From: Promicromonospora umidemergens
Lineage (GTDB): Bacteria; Actinomycetota; Actinomycetes; Actinomycetales; Cellulomonadaceae
DNA length: 49,256 bases
Direction of reading: 5' to 3'
Assembly (NCBI RefSeq): GCF_024171995.1
Contig: NZ_JAMTCT010000033.1
Coordinates: forward strand, 1-49,256
Below are positions 41,743 through 49,256 of this stretch, one piece after another. Position numbers and translations under genes: made by a program. The notes beneath the pieces are model-generated. The model saw only the letters and a program-made list of their open reading frames with translations, did not search any database and was not told the DNA's origin. Within the stretch, counting starts at the first letter, position 1. Each line of letters begins with the position of its first letter.

Positions 41743-42228
41743 ATGGCGCGACAGACATTCGAGAACCGGGTCTTCGACGCGATGTCATCGCTTACGCGGA
41801 CGACGGAAGGCTTTTTCGAGCGAGTCGCCAGCGACATCTCGCCCGGGCTGCGCCGCGGCACCGCCGCGGCGCTGTTCGCACTGCATCGGACCGGACCGCT
41901 GCGGGTGTCGCAGCTCGCCGGGGAGCTCGGCCTGGACCGGACGACGGTGACGCGTCATCTCGACGACCTGGAGTCCCGCGGTCTGGTCGCCCGGCAGGCC
42001 GACGCGCAAGACCGGCGCGCCATGGTGGTGAGCCTGACCACCGTGGCCCAGGAATTCCTCGACGACATGCGGTTGCGCAACCGTGCGTTGATCCGGCGTA
42101 TCTGCGCCGACTGGACGCGCGAAGAGCGAGCGATGTTCGGGCTGCTGCTGCCGCGCTTCGCCACCGAGGGAGAGAGGGTGTTCGGCAGCGCGCCGACGCC
42201 GGGAGCTCGGGAGCCTGGTGACCGTTAG
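41743..42228 (+). CDS. MarR family transcriptional regulator
   Basis: A 161-residue winged-helix protein. The recognition-helix region is VSQLAGELGLDRTTVTRHLD, then DLESRGLVARQADAQDRRAM with the wing, preceded by GTAAALFALHRTGPLR, as in MarR proteins that respond to phenolic or lipophilic compounds. It is divergent from the P450 operon across 286 bp with two TACACGTA sequences, so it probably represses that operon and itself. A good ribosome-binding site is not obvious (GGTGACGTCAG precedes ATG). Confidence 0.92.
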   Translation: MARQTFENRVFDAMSSLTRTTEGFFERVASDISPGLRRGTAAALFALHRTGPLRVSQLAGELGLDRTTVTRHLDDLESRGLVARQADAQDRRAMVVSLTTVAQEFLDDMRLRNRALIRRICADWTREERAMFGLLLPRFATEGERVFGSAPTPGAREPGDR

Positions 42229-42596
42229 CACGGGACCGGCCGAGCTCGGTTGAATGGAGGTGCGACGGGCGGCCGAGACCGGTCCGGTCAGGACGAGTCG
42301 TCGTAGTCGCGCCGACATCGCGCGTCTTCCTGATCACCGGCACAGCGTGCTGATGCCGGCCTTCCCCTCACTGGAGTTCGAGCAGGTCTACCACGCCAGC
42401 GGGTGGGCATCCATCGTGGTCAACGTCATGGTGGCCGAGTACTTCATCGTCCAGCGCACCCTCCAGCCCCTGCTCCGGCGCAAGCAGCGCCCGCCACCCC
42501 GGCCGCTGCCCCGGCTGCGGCCACACTGGGTAGCTGAAGCGGCTGGAACGTCGTACGACCATTGCCTCGCTTCCCGAAAACTGTAAGAGGACCTGC

Positions 42597-43034
42597 GTGC
42601 CGCACTACCAAGCAAGCGCGACGACCTCGGCTCCGCCTCACACCGTGTGGAGTCTGCTGATCGACGGTCGTAGCTGGCCTCGCTGGTCCTCCGGACTCGA
42701 TGAGCTGGTCGAGGAGCGTTCCAGCGGGCTCGACCCGCACGGCCGCGATGACGTCGGGGCGATCCGCGCGTTCCGCACCGGCCGGGTCGTCACCGGTGAG
42801 CGGCTGACAGAGCTGGTCCCCCACCAGCGCATGAGATACGAGGACGCCTTCAACTTCGCGCTCAAGGACTACCAGGCAGTCATCGAGCTGGGACCGACCA
42901 GCACCGGCGGCACCACCATCGGCTGGCGCGGCACCTGGCGGATGCGGCCCGGTATCGGCTGGACCATGCCCTTCGTCCTGCCCCGCGTGATGCAGCGCAT
43001 GGCCGACGACCTCGCCGACTACGCAGGCCGTTGA
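42597..43034 (+). CDS. SRPBCC (START-like) family protein
   Basis: A 145-residue protein with the helix-grip fold of the polyketide-cyclase/SRPBCC family: ATTSAPPHTVWSLLIDGRSW then WPRWSSGLDELVE at the N-terminus, the central strands AFRTGRVVTGERLTELVPHQ, and GTTIGWRGTWRMRPG followed by the long C-terminal helix. It binds lipophilic ligands in related proteins. GTG 42597 has AGAGGACC upstream. Whether it belongs with the P450/MarR locus is inferred only from position. Confidence 0.85.
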   Translation: MPHYQASATTSAPPHTVWSLLIDGRSWPRWSSGLDELVEERSSGLDPHGRDDVGAIRAFRTGRVVTGERLTELVPHQRMRYEDAFNFALKDYQAVIELGPTSTGGTTIGWRGTWRMRPGIGWTMPFVLPRVMQRMADDLADYAGR

Positions 43035-43554
43035 AGGCCTAAACACTAATGGTCCCCCGGGTTGGGCGGCGCTGCGCCGTTGTTGAGGCCCCGGCCGCCA
43101 TTCATGATCTCAGTGCTCGTGGTGGCCGCCCAGCTGCCTTTCATGGTCGCGTAGACGGTCCAGCCGCCGTCCGGTGCGGGGGCGGCGCTCACCGTGCCGC
43201 CGTAGAGCGGGCGCGTTCGGCCATGCCGGCGAGGCCGAGACGCGTCGCCCAGCGATGCCTACTTCCTACCGAGCGAACCTGAGACGACCGTTAGAACGGC
43301 GCTCATAGACGCGTCAAGGACGGATGCGACGACGCTCTCGGCGTTGGTGCCCAGGCTCCCACCCACTCCATGAAGCCCAGGAAGCGCTGCCGGGTGTCCG
43401 GGGCGCAGTCGATCACGCCCTTCCGCGTCGGCCACGGCGGGACACCGCCGTACGGCAATCTCCGTACCCGGGGCCTGCATCTGCACGACGACCCAGACGC
43501 AGGACGTCGAGAGGCTGGGGCATCATCCGAATCGAGAAGGTGGAGTGGTCTCCC
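43035..43554. other. Region with a decayed histidine kinase tail
   Basis: On the minus strand around 43100-43250, LGLAGMAERAR in one frame and GTVSAAPAPDGGWTVY in another would join, with one base change, to the ATP-binding C-terminus of a sensor kinase of the NarX/DesK type. The rest of the kinase is absent. To the right is only the leader of the transporter gene. Confidence 0.5.
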
Positions 43555-45756
43555 ATGGCAGGCATGCTGAGTCGTCTTGGTCGTTTTTCTTATCGCCGCA
43601 GGTGGCTGGTCGTGGTGACGTGGCTGCTGGCGCTCGGCGGGGCGGTGACGTTCGCCGTCACCTCGGAGGGCCCGGTCAACACCCGGGCAACGATCCCGGG
43701 GATCGAGTCGCAGCAGGCGTTCGACCTCATCGAGGAGCGCTTCCCCGACGCCGCGACCGACGGCGCGTCGGCGACGATCGTGTTCGTCGCACCCGCCGGT
43801 GAGGACCTCGCGTCCGCGGAGAACGCGCAGGTCGTGGACGAGACGCTGGCTTCGTTGGCCGACAACCCGCAGGTCTTGCGAGTGACCCCTCCCTCCGCAG
43901 GCGGAAGCATCAGCGCCGACGGCACGACAGGATTTGCATCGGTGTCGTACGAGGTGCCGTCGTCCGAGGTGACGGACGCATCGCGCACGGCACTGGCCGA
44001 CGCGGTCGAGGAGGCACGCGACGCCGGGTTGACGGCGGAGATGTCAGGATCGGCGCTCAAGACGGGCACCAAGATGAGCGTCATGGAGCTCGCCGGCGTC
44101 GGGATCGCCGCCGTCGTGCTCATGATGACCTTCGGCTCACTGCTGGCAGCGGGTCTTCCCCTCCTCACGGCGCTCATCGGCGTCGCCATCTCCTTCCTCG
44201 GCGTCTGGGCCGTGGCCGGCCCCCTGGGGATGGCCATCACGACCGGCATGCTCGCACTCATGCTGGGGCTGGCGGTTGGAATCGACTACGCGATGTTCGT
44301 CGTGTCGCGATTCCGGGAGGAACGCCATGGACCTGACGACGGCTTCGAGGCGGCGGGCCGCGCGGTGGGAACGGCGGGCTCGGCCGTGGCCTTCGCCGGG
44401 GCGACCGTGGTGATCGCCCTGGCCGGACTGTCGGTGGTGGGCATCCCGTCACTGATGAAGATGGGCCTGGCCGCCGCGGGTGCGGTGGTGATCGCGGTCC
44501 TGGTGGCGCTGACACTTGTTCCCGCGCTGCTGGCGTTCGCACCGAACCGGGTACTGTCACGTGCCCAGCGTCGCGGCGACTTCCACCTGCCGTCTCGCCA
44601 TCCGGTGGCGCGGTCGTGGATGCGGACCGTGCTGCGTCGTCCGCTCCTGATCACCGTGGCGGGTGTGAGCCTCGTCGCCGCGGTCGCCGTTCCGGCGCTG
44701 TCGCTCCAGCTCGGCACCCCCGGAGACGCGTCGTTGCCGATCACGGAGACCCAGCGCCGCGCGTACGACCTCCGGTCCGAGGCATTCGGTCCCGGGTTTA
44801 ACGGTCCGCTGACCGTCGTCGTCGACGCGCGGGACGCAGCCGATCCGGAGGCCGCGGTGGCAGAGGTCGCCGACAGCATCAGCTCGACGGGCGGCATCGT
44901 GTCGGTCTCCAAGGCCAGCTTCAACGAACGGGGCGACACGGCGATCCTCAGCGCGGTGCCCTCGACGAGCCCGACCGACGAGCGCACCGAGGATCTCGTC
45001 GATGAGCTGCGCGCCGCCCGGCCGGATCTCGAGGCCGCCGAACACGTGACCTACGAGATCACCGGTACCACCGCGCTGAACATCGACATGGCACAGAAGA
45101 CGCAGTCCGCGCTCGTGCCCTATGTGGCGATCGTGATCGGCCTCGCCGTGCTGCTCCTGATGATCGTGTTCCGCTCCCTCTGGATTCCCATCACAGCGGC
45201 ACTCGGCTTCCTGCTCTCCCTCTTCGCCGCACTGGGCGTGATCGTCGCGGTGTTCCAGTGGGGCTGGGCAGCCGACCTGCTCGGCATCGAGCAGACCGGC
45301 CCGGTCATGAGCCTGATGCCGATCCTTCTCGTGGGCATCGTGTTCGGGCTGGCGATGGACTACCAGGTGTTCCTGGTGTCGCGGATGCGCGAGGCGCACG
45401 TGCACGGCCTGCCCGCGCGGGAGGCGATCGTCACCGGGTTCGAGCGGAGCTCGAAGGTGGTCGTCGCCGCAGCTGTGATCATGATCGCGGTGTTCGGCGG
45501 ATTCGCCACCGCGCACGAACCGTTGATCAAGATGGTGGGACTCGGGCTGGCGTGCGCGGTGTTCTTCGACGCCTTCGTCGTGCGCCTTACGCTGGTGCCC
45601 GCCATCCTGCAGCTGCTCGGCGAGCGGGCCTGGTGGCTGCCCCGATGGCTCGATCGCGTGCTGCCGCGGGTCGACGTCGAGGGCGAGTCGCTGCAGGAAC
45701 CGGCGGACGCGCCGCACGAGCAGCGGGAACTCACCGATGCGGCAATCACACGGTGA
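43555..45756 (+). CDS. MMPL family transporter
   Basis: A 733-residue RND-type membrane protein with about 12 helices in two halves. Each half starts with one helix and a large extracellular loop (residues about 45-190 and 400-520), followed by five helices. Typical motifs are GLAVGIDYAMFVVSRFREE in half one and VFGLAMDYQVFLVSRMREAH in half two, where the Asp-Tyr pairs carry the proton relay. It belongs to the YdfJ/MmpL group that exports lipids or drugs. ATG 43555 has GGTGGAG upstream. The two-component genes follow 22 bp downstream and may be cotranscribed. Confidence 0.93.
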   Translation: MAGMLSRLGRFSYRRRWLVVVTWLLALGGAVTFAVTSEGPVNTRATIPGIESQQAFDLIEERFPDAATDGASATIVFVAPAGEDLASAENAQVVDETLASLADNPQVLRVTPPSAGGSISADGTTGFASVSYEVPSSEVTDASRTALADAVEEARDAGLTAEMSGSALKTGTKMSVMELAGVGIAAVVLMMTFGSLLAAGLPLLTALIGVAISFLGVWAVAGPLGMAITTGMLALMLGLAVGIDYAMFVVSRFREERHGPDDGFEAAGRAVGTAGSAVAFAGATVVIALAGLSVVGIPSLMKMGLAAAGAVVIAVLVALTLVPALLAFAPNRVLSRAQRRGDFHLPSRHPVARSWMRTVLRRPLLITVAGVSLVAAVAVPALSLQLGTPGDASLPITETQRRAYDLRSEAFGPGFNGPLTVVVDARDAADPEAAVAEVADSISSTGGIVSVSKASFNERGDTAILSAVPSTSPTDERTEDLVDELRAARPDLEAAEHVTYEITGTTALNIDMAQKTQSALVPYVAIVIGLAVLLLMIVFRSLWIPITAALGFLLSLFAALGVIVAVFQWGWAADLLGIEQTGPVMSLMPILLVGIVFGLAMDYQVFLVSRMREAHVHGLPAREAIVTGFERSSKVVVAAAVIMIAVFGGFATAHEPLIKMVGLGLACAVFFDAFVVRLTLVPAILQLLGERAWWLPRWLDRVLPRVDVEGESLQEPADAPHEQRELTDAAITR

Positions 45757-45778
45757 CCATCCGGGTAGTGTCCACGGC

Positions 45779-46936
45779 ATGAACGTGTTGGCGGCGCTGG
45801 TGGCGTTCGTCTTCGCTGCCCTCGGTGCGAGCGTGAGCACCGAGGGCATCTTCCGGCCGGCCGCCCTGCTCCCGGGGGCAATGCTGAGCCTGGTGGCGAG
45901 CGCGGCTCTGCTCGTATCCGAACGCTATCCGAGGGCGGCGACCGTCGTTGCGATCTTCAGCGGGGTCGCCGCCTGCGCGCTCGGGTACCTACCGACGCCG
46001 TTGCTGCTGGCGCCGCTGATCGGATGCCTGTATCGCCTCACGGTCCATCGCGCCGCCGTTGCCGCCGGCTGGTGGACGGGAGTCGCGGTGGTGGCCGTGT
46101 CCCTGGCCGCGGTCGTGGCCGACGTGCAGCCGACGGCAGGGGCAGTCCTCCTGCGCACGGTCGGCGTAGCCCTGTGGCTGCTGCCGGCGTTCTTCGCCGG
46201 ACGGCTCGCCCACGCGCAGCGGGCGTACCTGCAGATCGTCCAGGCGCGTGCCGAGGACGCCGAACGCAGCCGGGACGAGGAGGTGGGACGTCGGTTGGAC
46301 GAGGAGCGCCTGCGCATCGCTCGTGACCTCCATGATGTCGTCGCACATCATCTCGCCGTGGCCAACGCACAGGCCGGGACGGCCGCCCACCTGCTGGGGA
46401 AGAAGCAACCCGAGCAGGTATCCGAGCTCCTGGCGGGGCTCAGCGAGTCCACGTCGGCCGCTCTCCGGGAGCTCAAGGCGACCGTCGGGCTGCTGCGCCG
46501 TCCTGGCGACGACTCCTCCGAGGCGGCACTTCCGGCACCCGGGCTCGACCAGCTGCCCGATCTCATCGAGGCGTGCCGGGTGGCAGGAATGGATGTCCGC
46601 GTCGTCAGGATCGGGACGCCGCGGCCTCTGCCGGCGCTGGTGGAGCTCACCGCATTCCGTGTCATACAGGAAGCCCTGACCAACGCGACGAAACACGGCG
46701 ACCGCCCCGCGGTCACGGTCACCCTGACCTACGACGACGACACTTTCTCGGCGCACGTGGTCAACCCGTCCACCGGTTCGGCTCGAGCCGAACCGGGCGG
46801 GTACGGCCTGATCGGCATGCGTGAACGCGCGCTCGCCGTAGGCGGCTCTGTCGCTGCCGGTCCCGGCGACGGAGACCAGTACGCGGTCGTGCTCTCGATC
46901 CCGCTGACCCGCTGGCAGGAAGGCCCAGTGTCCTGA
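45779..46936 (+). CDS. Sensor histidine kinase (HisKA_3 type)
   Basis: A 385-residue kinase. Five to six N-terminal membrane helices without a large sensor domain are followed by a coiled linker. The phosphoacceptor motif is RIARDLHDVVAHHLAV, and the ATP-binding region has FRVIQEALTNATKHG and GGYGLIGMRERALAVGGSVA. It belongs to the NarL-partner (DesK-like) class. The short, all-membrane input suggests it senses membrane or cell-wall stress. Its stop overlaps the regulator's start (TGATG). The ribosome-binding site is weak; translation may be coupled to the upstream transporter. Confidence 0.92.
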   Translation: MNVLAALVAFVFAALGASVSTEGIFRPAALLPGAMLSLVASAALLVSERYPRAATVVAIFSGVAACALGYLPTPLLLAPLIGCLYRLTVHRAAVAAGWWTGVAVVAVSLAAVVADVQPTAGAVLLRTVGVALWLLPAFFAGRLAHAQRAYLQIVQARAEDAERSRDEEVGRRLDEERLRIARDLHDVVAHHLAVANAQAGTAAHLLGKKQPEQVSELLAGLSESTSAALRELKATVGLLRRPGDDSSEAALPAPGLDQLPDLIEACRVAGMDVRVVRIGTPRPLPALVELTAFRVIQEALTNATKHGDRPAVTVTLTYDDDTFSAHVVNPSTGSARAEPGGYGLIGMRERALAVGGSVAAGPGDGDQYAVVLSIPLTRWQEGPVS

Positions 46937-47598
46937 TGATCCGCATTCTCCTCGCCGACGACCAGGCTCTGCTGCGTTCGACCTTCCGCATGCTCATCGA
47001 CTCCTGCGACGACATGACTGTCGTGGCTGAGGCCGCCAACGGCGAGGAAGCAGCCGAGCTCACCCAGGCGCACCGACCCGACCTGGTCCTGATGGACATC
47101 CGGATGCCGCTGCTGGACGGGCTGGTGGCGACGCAGCGCATCTGCGCAACGCCCGAGCTCGCCCACACGCGGGTTCTGATCCTCACGACGTTCGAGACGG
47201 ACGAGTACGTGGCCCGCGCCCTGGAAGCGGGGGCGAGCGGGTTCCTCGGCAAGGACGTCACGGCGGATGCGCTCCTCGCCGGAATCCGTACCGTGGTCGG
47301 CGGCGAGGCCCTCCTGTCGCCGGCGGCCACACGCGCGCTGATCGACCGGTACCTTTCCGGAACCGGCACCACGGGCAAGTCCCCCACCGGATCGCTCGGG
47401 AGCCTGACCGACCGGGAACGCGAGCTGACCGCGCTCGCCGCTCACGGCCTGTCGAACCAGGAGATCGCCGAGCGGCTGTTCGTGAGTCCTCTGACGGTTC
47501 GAACGCACATTCACCGGGCCATGATGAAGGTCGGCGCGCGTGACCGCGCCCAACTGATCGTCGCCGCGTATCAGCAAGGGCTGGTCCGTGTGCGGTGA
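46936..47598 (+). CDS. NarL/FixJ family response regulator
   Basis: A 220-residue two-domain regulator. The receiver has acidic residues in LLADDQALLR, the phosphorylation Asp in DLVLMDIRMPLLDG and the conserved Lys in SGFLGKDV. The C-terminal LuxR-type helix-turn-helix is LTDRERELTALAAHGLSNQE then IAERLFVSPLTVRTHIH. It is paired with the kinase by one-base overlap and is a likely regulator of the MMPL transporter gene. Confidence 0.95.
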   Translation: MIRILLADDQALLRSTFRMLIDSCDDMTVVAEAANGEEAAELTQAHRPDLVLMDIRMPLLDGLVATQRICATPELAHTRVLILTTFETDEYVARALEAGASGFLGKDVTADALLAGIRTVVGGEALLSPAATRALIDRYLSGTGTTGKSPTGSLGSLTDRERELTALAAHGLSNQEIAERLFVSPLTVRTHIHRAMMKVGARDRAQLIVAAYQQGLVRVR

Positions 47599-47789
47599 GC
47601 GGTGGCGCCCAGCCACTCCGAGGGTGCCTCTGTCGGTCATGTGGGCGCCGATCATCTCAGTGCCACTGCCAGGAAACTGGCTGCCTGGTTCGCGGCGGCC
47701 CCGCGCGTGACTCTGGATGAGGACTTCACCATCAGGGCGGACATCCACGAAGGTCTTTCATGACGCTTGCCGCATCCCGCACTGCCGAC

Positions 47790-48099
47790 GCCCAACCTCC
47801 AGGCACGCCTCGGGCCGCACCCGGACGAAAGAGGACCAGGACGATCCAATGGACCGGCGCCGGTGGGGCTGAACACCCGGACCTGGTCGATCCTGATGTA
47901 GCCCAGACGCAGCAGCCGTTCGGCCCGTTCCTGAGGCACGCCCGGACCAAAGTCGAACAGATCCGAGAAGATCTCGATGGTCGGGCCCTGCTCCCGACCG
48001 ACCATCTTCGGCCGTGACCGCCTGGGGGTCACCCATCTTGAATGACTGGACCGTCCCCAGTTTTTCACCATCTGCGGAGAGGGCCGTCCATACCTTCAT
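47790..48099 (-). pseudogene. Frameshifted small protein, family unknown
   Basis: MKVWTALSADGEKLGTVQSF then KMGDPQAVTAED in one minus-strand frame, continued in another by GPTIEIFSDLFDFGPGVPQE and RAERLLRLGYIRIDQVRVFS. Together these read like one compact protein of about 90-100 residues with a frame change at about 48000. It lies upstream-to-downstream next to a PRC-barrel gene on the same strand, and its start also resembles a barrel-like strand pattern. Function unknown. Confidence 0.55.
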
Positions 48100-48167
48100 G
48101 TACCTGTTCGATCGCGCCCATGATTGGCCTTCCTTTCATGGCCGATCGTCACCAAGCCGGAGCGGGT

Positions 48168-48590
48168 TCACCGATAGTACGGGTATGGAGGGTAGGAGTA
48201 TCCGTATCCCCAGAACGGTCCGAATCCGTAGTACCCGTAGACGTCGCCGTAGTAGGTGTTGTCGTAGACCAGGTCGGGGTCGTACGCGGGTGCACCGGCC
48301 ACGTGTTCGCGGGTCTGGTCGATGCGCACTTCGTCGTCGTCGATTCCGGTGATCGCATCGACGGGGAGGAAGGATTTGTCCTTGCCTATGCCGAGGAATC
48401 CACCCGAGGCAATCACCAGGAACCGGACCTTCCTCGCGTCCGGGTCGATGAGCAAATCATCGACCGTGCCGAGGTCTTCGCCGTTCCGATCCTTGACGTG
48501 GTAGCCCCTGATGTCCTCATCCGTGCTCGCCACCGTTTCCGCAGCTTCACTGAGCTTTACCAGCATTGCGGGCTCGTTCGCTTCCGCCAT
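48168..48590 (-). CDS. PRC-barrel domain protein with Tyr/Gly-rich tail
   Basis: A 140-residue protein. The PRC-barrel core is IRGYHVKDRNGEDLGTVDDL then LIDPDARKVRFLVIASGGFL, LGIGKDKSFLPVDAITGIDD and a final strand. The C-terminal 30 residues are very rich in Tyr, Gly, Pro and Phe (YGDVYGYYGFGPFWGYGYSY), an unusual low-complexity tail. PRC-barrel proteins of this kind are linked to photosynthetic complexes, RNA processing or stress, and the actinobacterial ones are uncharacterised. ATG 48590 is preferred over GTG 48602 because of the spacing to GAGG. Confidence 0.88.
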   Translation of the reverse strand: MAEANEPAMLVKLSEAAETVASTDEDIRGYHVKDRNGEDLGTVDDLLIDPDARKVRFLVIASGGFLGIGKDKSFLPVDAITGIDDDEVRIDQTREHVAGAPAYDPDLVYDNTYYGDVYGYYGFGPFWGYGYSYPPYPYYR

Positions 48591-48994
48591 CGGTCGTTCC
48601 ACCTCGCTTCATCATCGATCGCGCTCTGGATTTCGAGGCTAACTCAACGCTTTTCAGACCTCAACCGTGGTGACACCCGCACACGTCATACCGACTCGTG
48701 CCACATCTCGGTGTTGCGTTATCGGCGGGCCGTGGCCCGGGGTGATGGTCTCGGGATGGGCTCTTCGTGGTGAGTAACGGCCGGTCTCGTCGTAGCGTCC
48801 TTCGGTGGCGTCGTTCATCCGGAAGGTCCCCACGGCGTCGTGCGCGACGGCGGTGCAGGTCATGTACAAGCAGACGACTGAGACGTAAAAGGCATCGACC
48901 AGGTCGTCACGCCGCGCGGGCGCGAGGCCGGCTCCGTACGAGAACCTCAGCTTGAGGGGCCCTAAGAATTTCGGACAGTTGATTCCGATGATTC
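48591..48994. other. Intergenic stretch up to IS3-type element
   Basis: No gene was recognised. The right part (about 48955-48990, with TTTCGGACAG) probably contains the end of the IS3-type element. Confidence 0.4.
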
Positions 48995-49256
48995 TTACGC
49001 CGCGATATTCGCCGTATGCCAGGCCTCTTCGACTTCGTTCGGTGTACGGTAACCGAGCGTGGAGTGGAGCCTTCTGGTGTTGTAGCGTAGTTCGATGTAG
49101 CGGGTAATGTCAAAACACGCGTGATCGCGAGTTGGATACTCAGTGCGGTAAACACGCTCGTTCTTCAAGGTGCCGTTGAACGACTCGGCCCACGCATTGT
49201 CGTAGCAGATCCCGGTGCGTCCCACGGACCGGGTGATGCCCAGCTTCTGAGCATGT
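48995..49256 (-). CDS. IS3 family transposase OrfB, C-terminal part (cut by window edge)
   Basis: About 87 residues of the C-terminal catalytic region: HAQKLGITRSVGRTGICYDN, AWAESFNGTLKNERVYRTEY and YIELRYNTRRLHSTLGYRTP. The Glu of the DDE triad is in WAESFNGTLKNE. The frame is open to the right edge of the window, so the upstream part and OrfA lie outside. The gene itself looks intact here. Confidence 0.92.
   Translation of the reverse strand, partial: HAQKLGITRSVGRTGICYDNAWAESFNGTLKNERVYRTEYPTRDHACFDITRYIELRYNTRRLHSTLGYRTPNEVEEAWHTANIAA

Noticed and set aside
42353-42586. Possible small gene upstream of the SRPBCC gene (MPAFPSLEFEQVYHASGWAS)
   Set aside because: Protein-like for about 40 residues, but there is no clear ribosome-binding site and the C-terminus is low-complexity. 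Not supported enough to list.

Overview
The window is high-GC DNA from an actinobacterium. This is inferred from base composition, frequent GTG starts, and families typical of that phylum (DUF4193, DUF5134, DUF4383, DUF3159, ANTAR regulators, MmpL-type transporter). The genus cannot be fixed from the sequence alone; a member of the Micrococcales would fit. No rRNA, tRNA or CRISPR array was seen.

Layout. (1) 1-2.7 kb: a small unknown gene, then a composite IS701-type element (571-2657) whose outer ends are perfect inverted repeats flanked by CTAG. It carries a decayed transposase copy, a BamE/SmpA-like gene and an intact transposase. (2) 3.1-17.7 kb: a DUF4383 membrane gene, then a tight 12-gene operon (3718-17659) with mostly 4-bp stop/start overlaps. 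It encodes a Tat-exported gluconate-dehydrogenase-like small subunit, a GMC flavin dehydrogenase, a cupredoxin-fold lipoprotein, a caa3-type cytochrome c oxidase (subunit II with a C-terminal cytochrome c; subunit I fused to a subunit III-like domain) and a small membrane protein. Next come System I cytochrome c maturation genes (CcmC, CcmE, a CcmF-CcmG fusion, CcmH/CcmI), a second cupredoxin lipoprotein with copper ligands, and a CopD-CtaG fusion. It reads as a self-contained respiratory module: substrate oxidation outside the membrane, an oxidase, and the machinery to put heme c and copper into it. (3) 17.7-36.5 kb: an accessory region mixing small intact stress-type genes (DUF4193, two CBS-pair proteins, zinc-ribbon proteins, a hemerythrin-hydrolase fusion, GAF-ANTAR, PAS-ANTAR, a YbdK-like ligase, a CYTH protein, an HMA protein, DUF5134) with many truncated or frameshifted genes. 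Two stretches about 8 kb apart share the same order (63-bp repeat, FMN reductase, GAF-ANTAR) but each has kept different parts, which suggests a segmental duplication followed by differential loss. (4) 36.5-43 kb: a leftward P450 / ferredoxin / ferredoxin reductase / DUF3159 / MFS cluster, with one frameshift in the P450, divergent from a MarR regulator and followed by an SRPBCC protein. (5) 43.5-49.3 kb: an MmpL-type transporter with a two-component system, a PRC-barrel protein, and an IS3-type transposase running off the right edge.

The most notable items are the dehydrogenase-oxidase-Ccm operon, the CcmF-CcmG fusion with no CcmA/CcmB in the locus, the composite IS701 element with a BamE-like passenger, and the duplicated, decayed stress-gene segment. 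All family names come from reading motifs by eye; no database search was possible.
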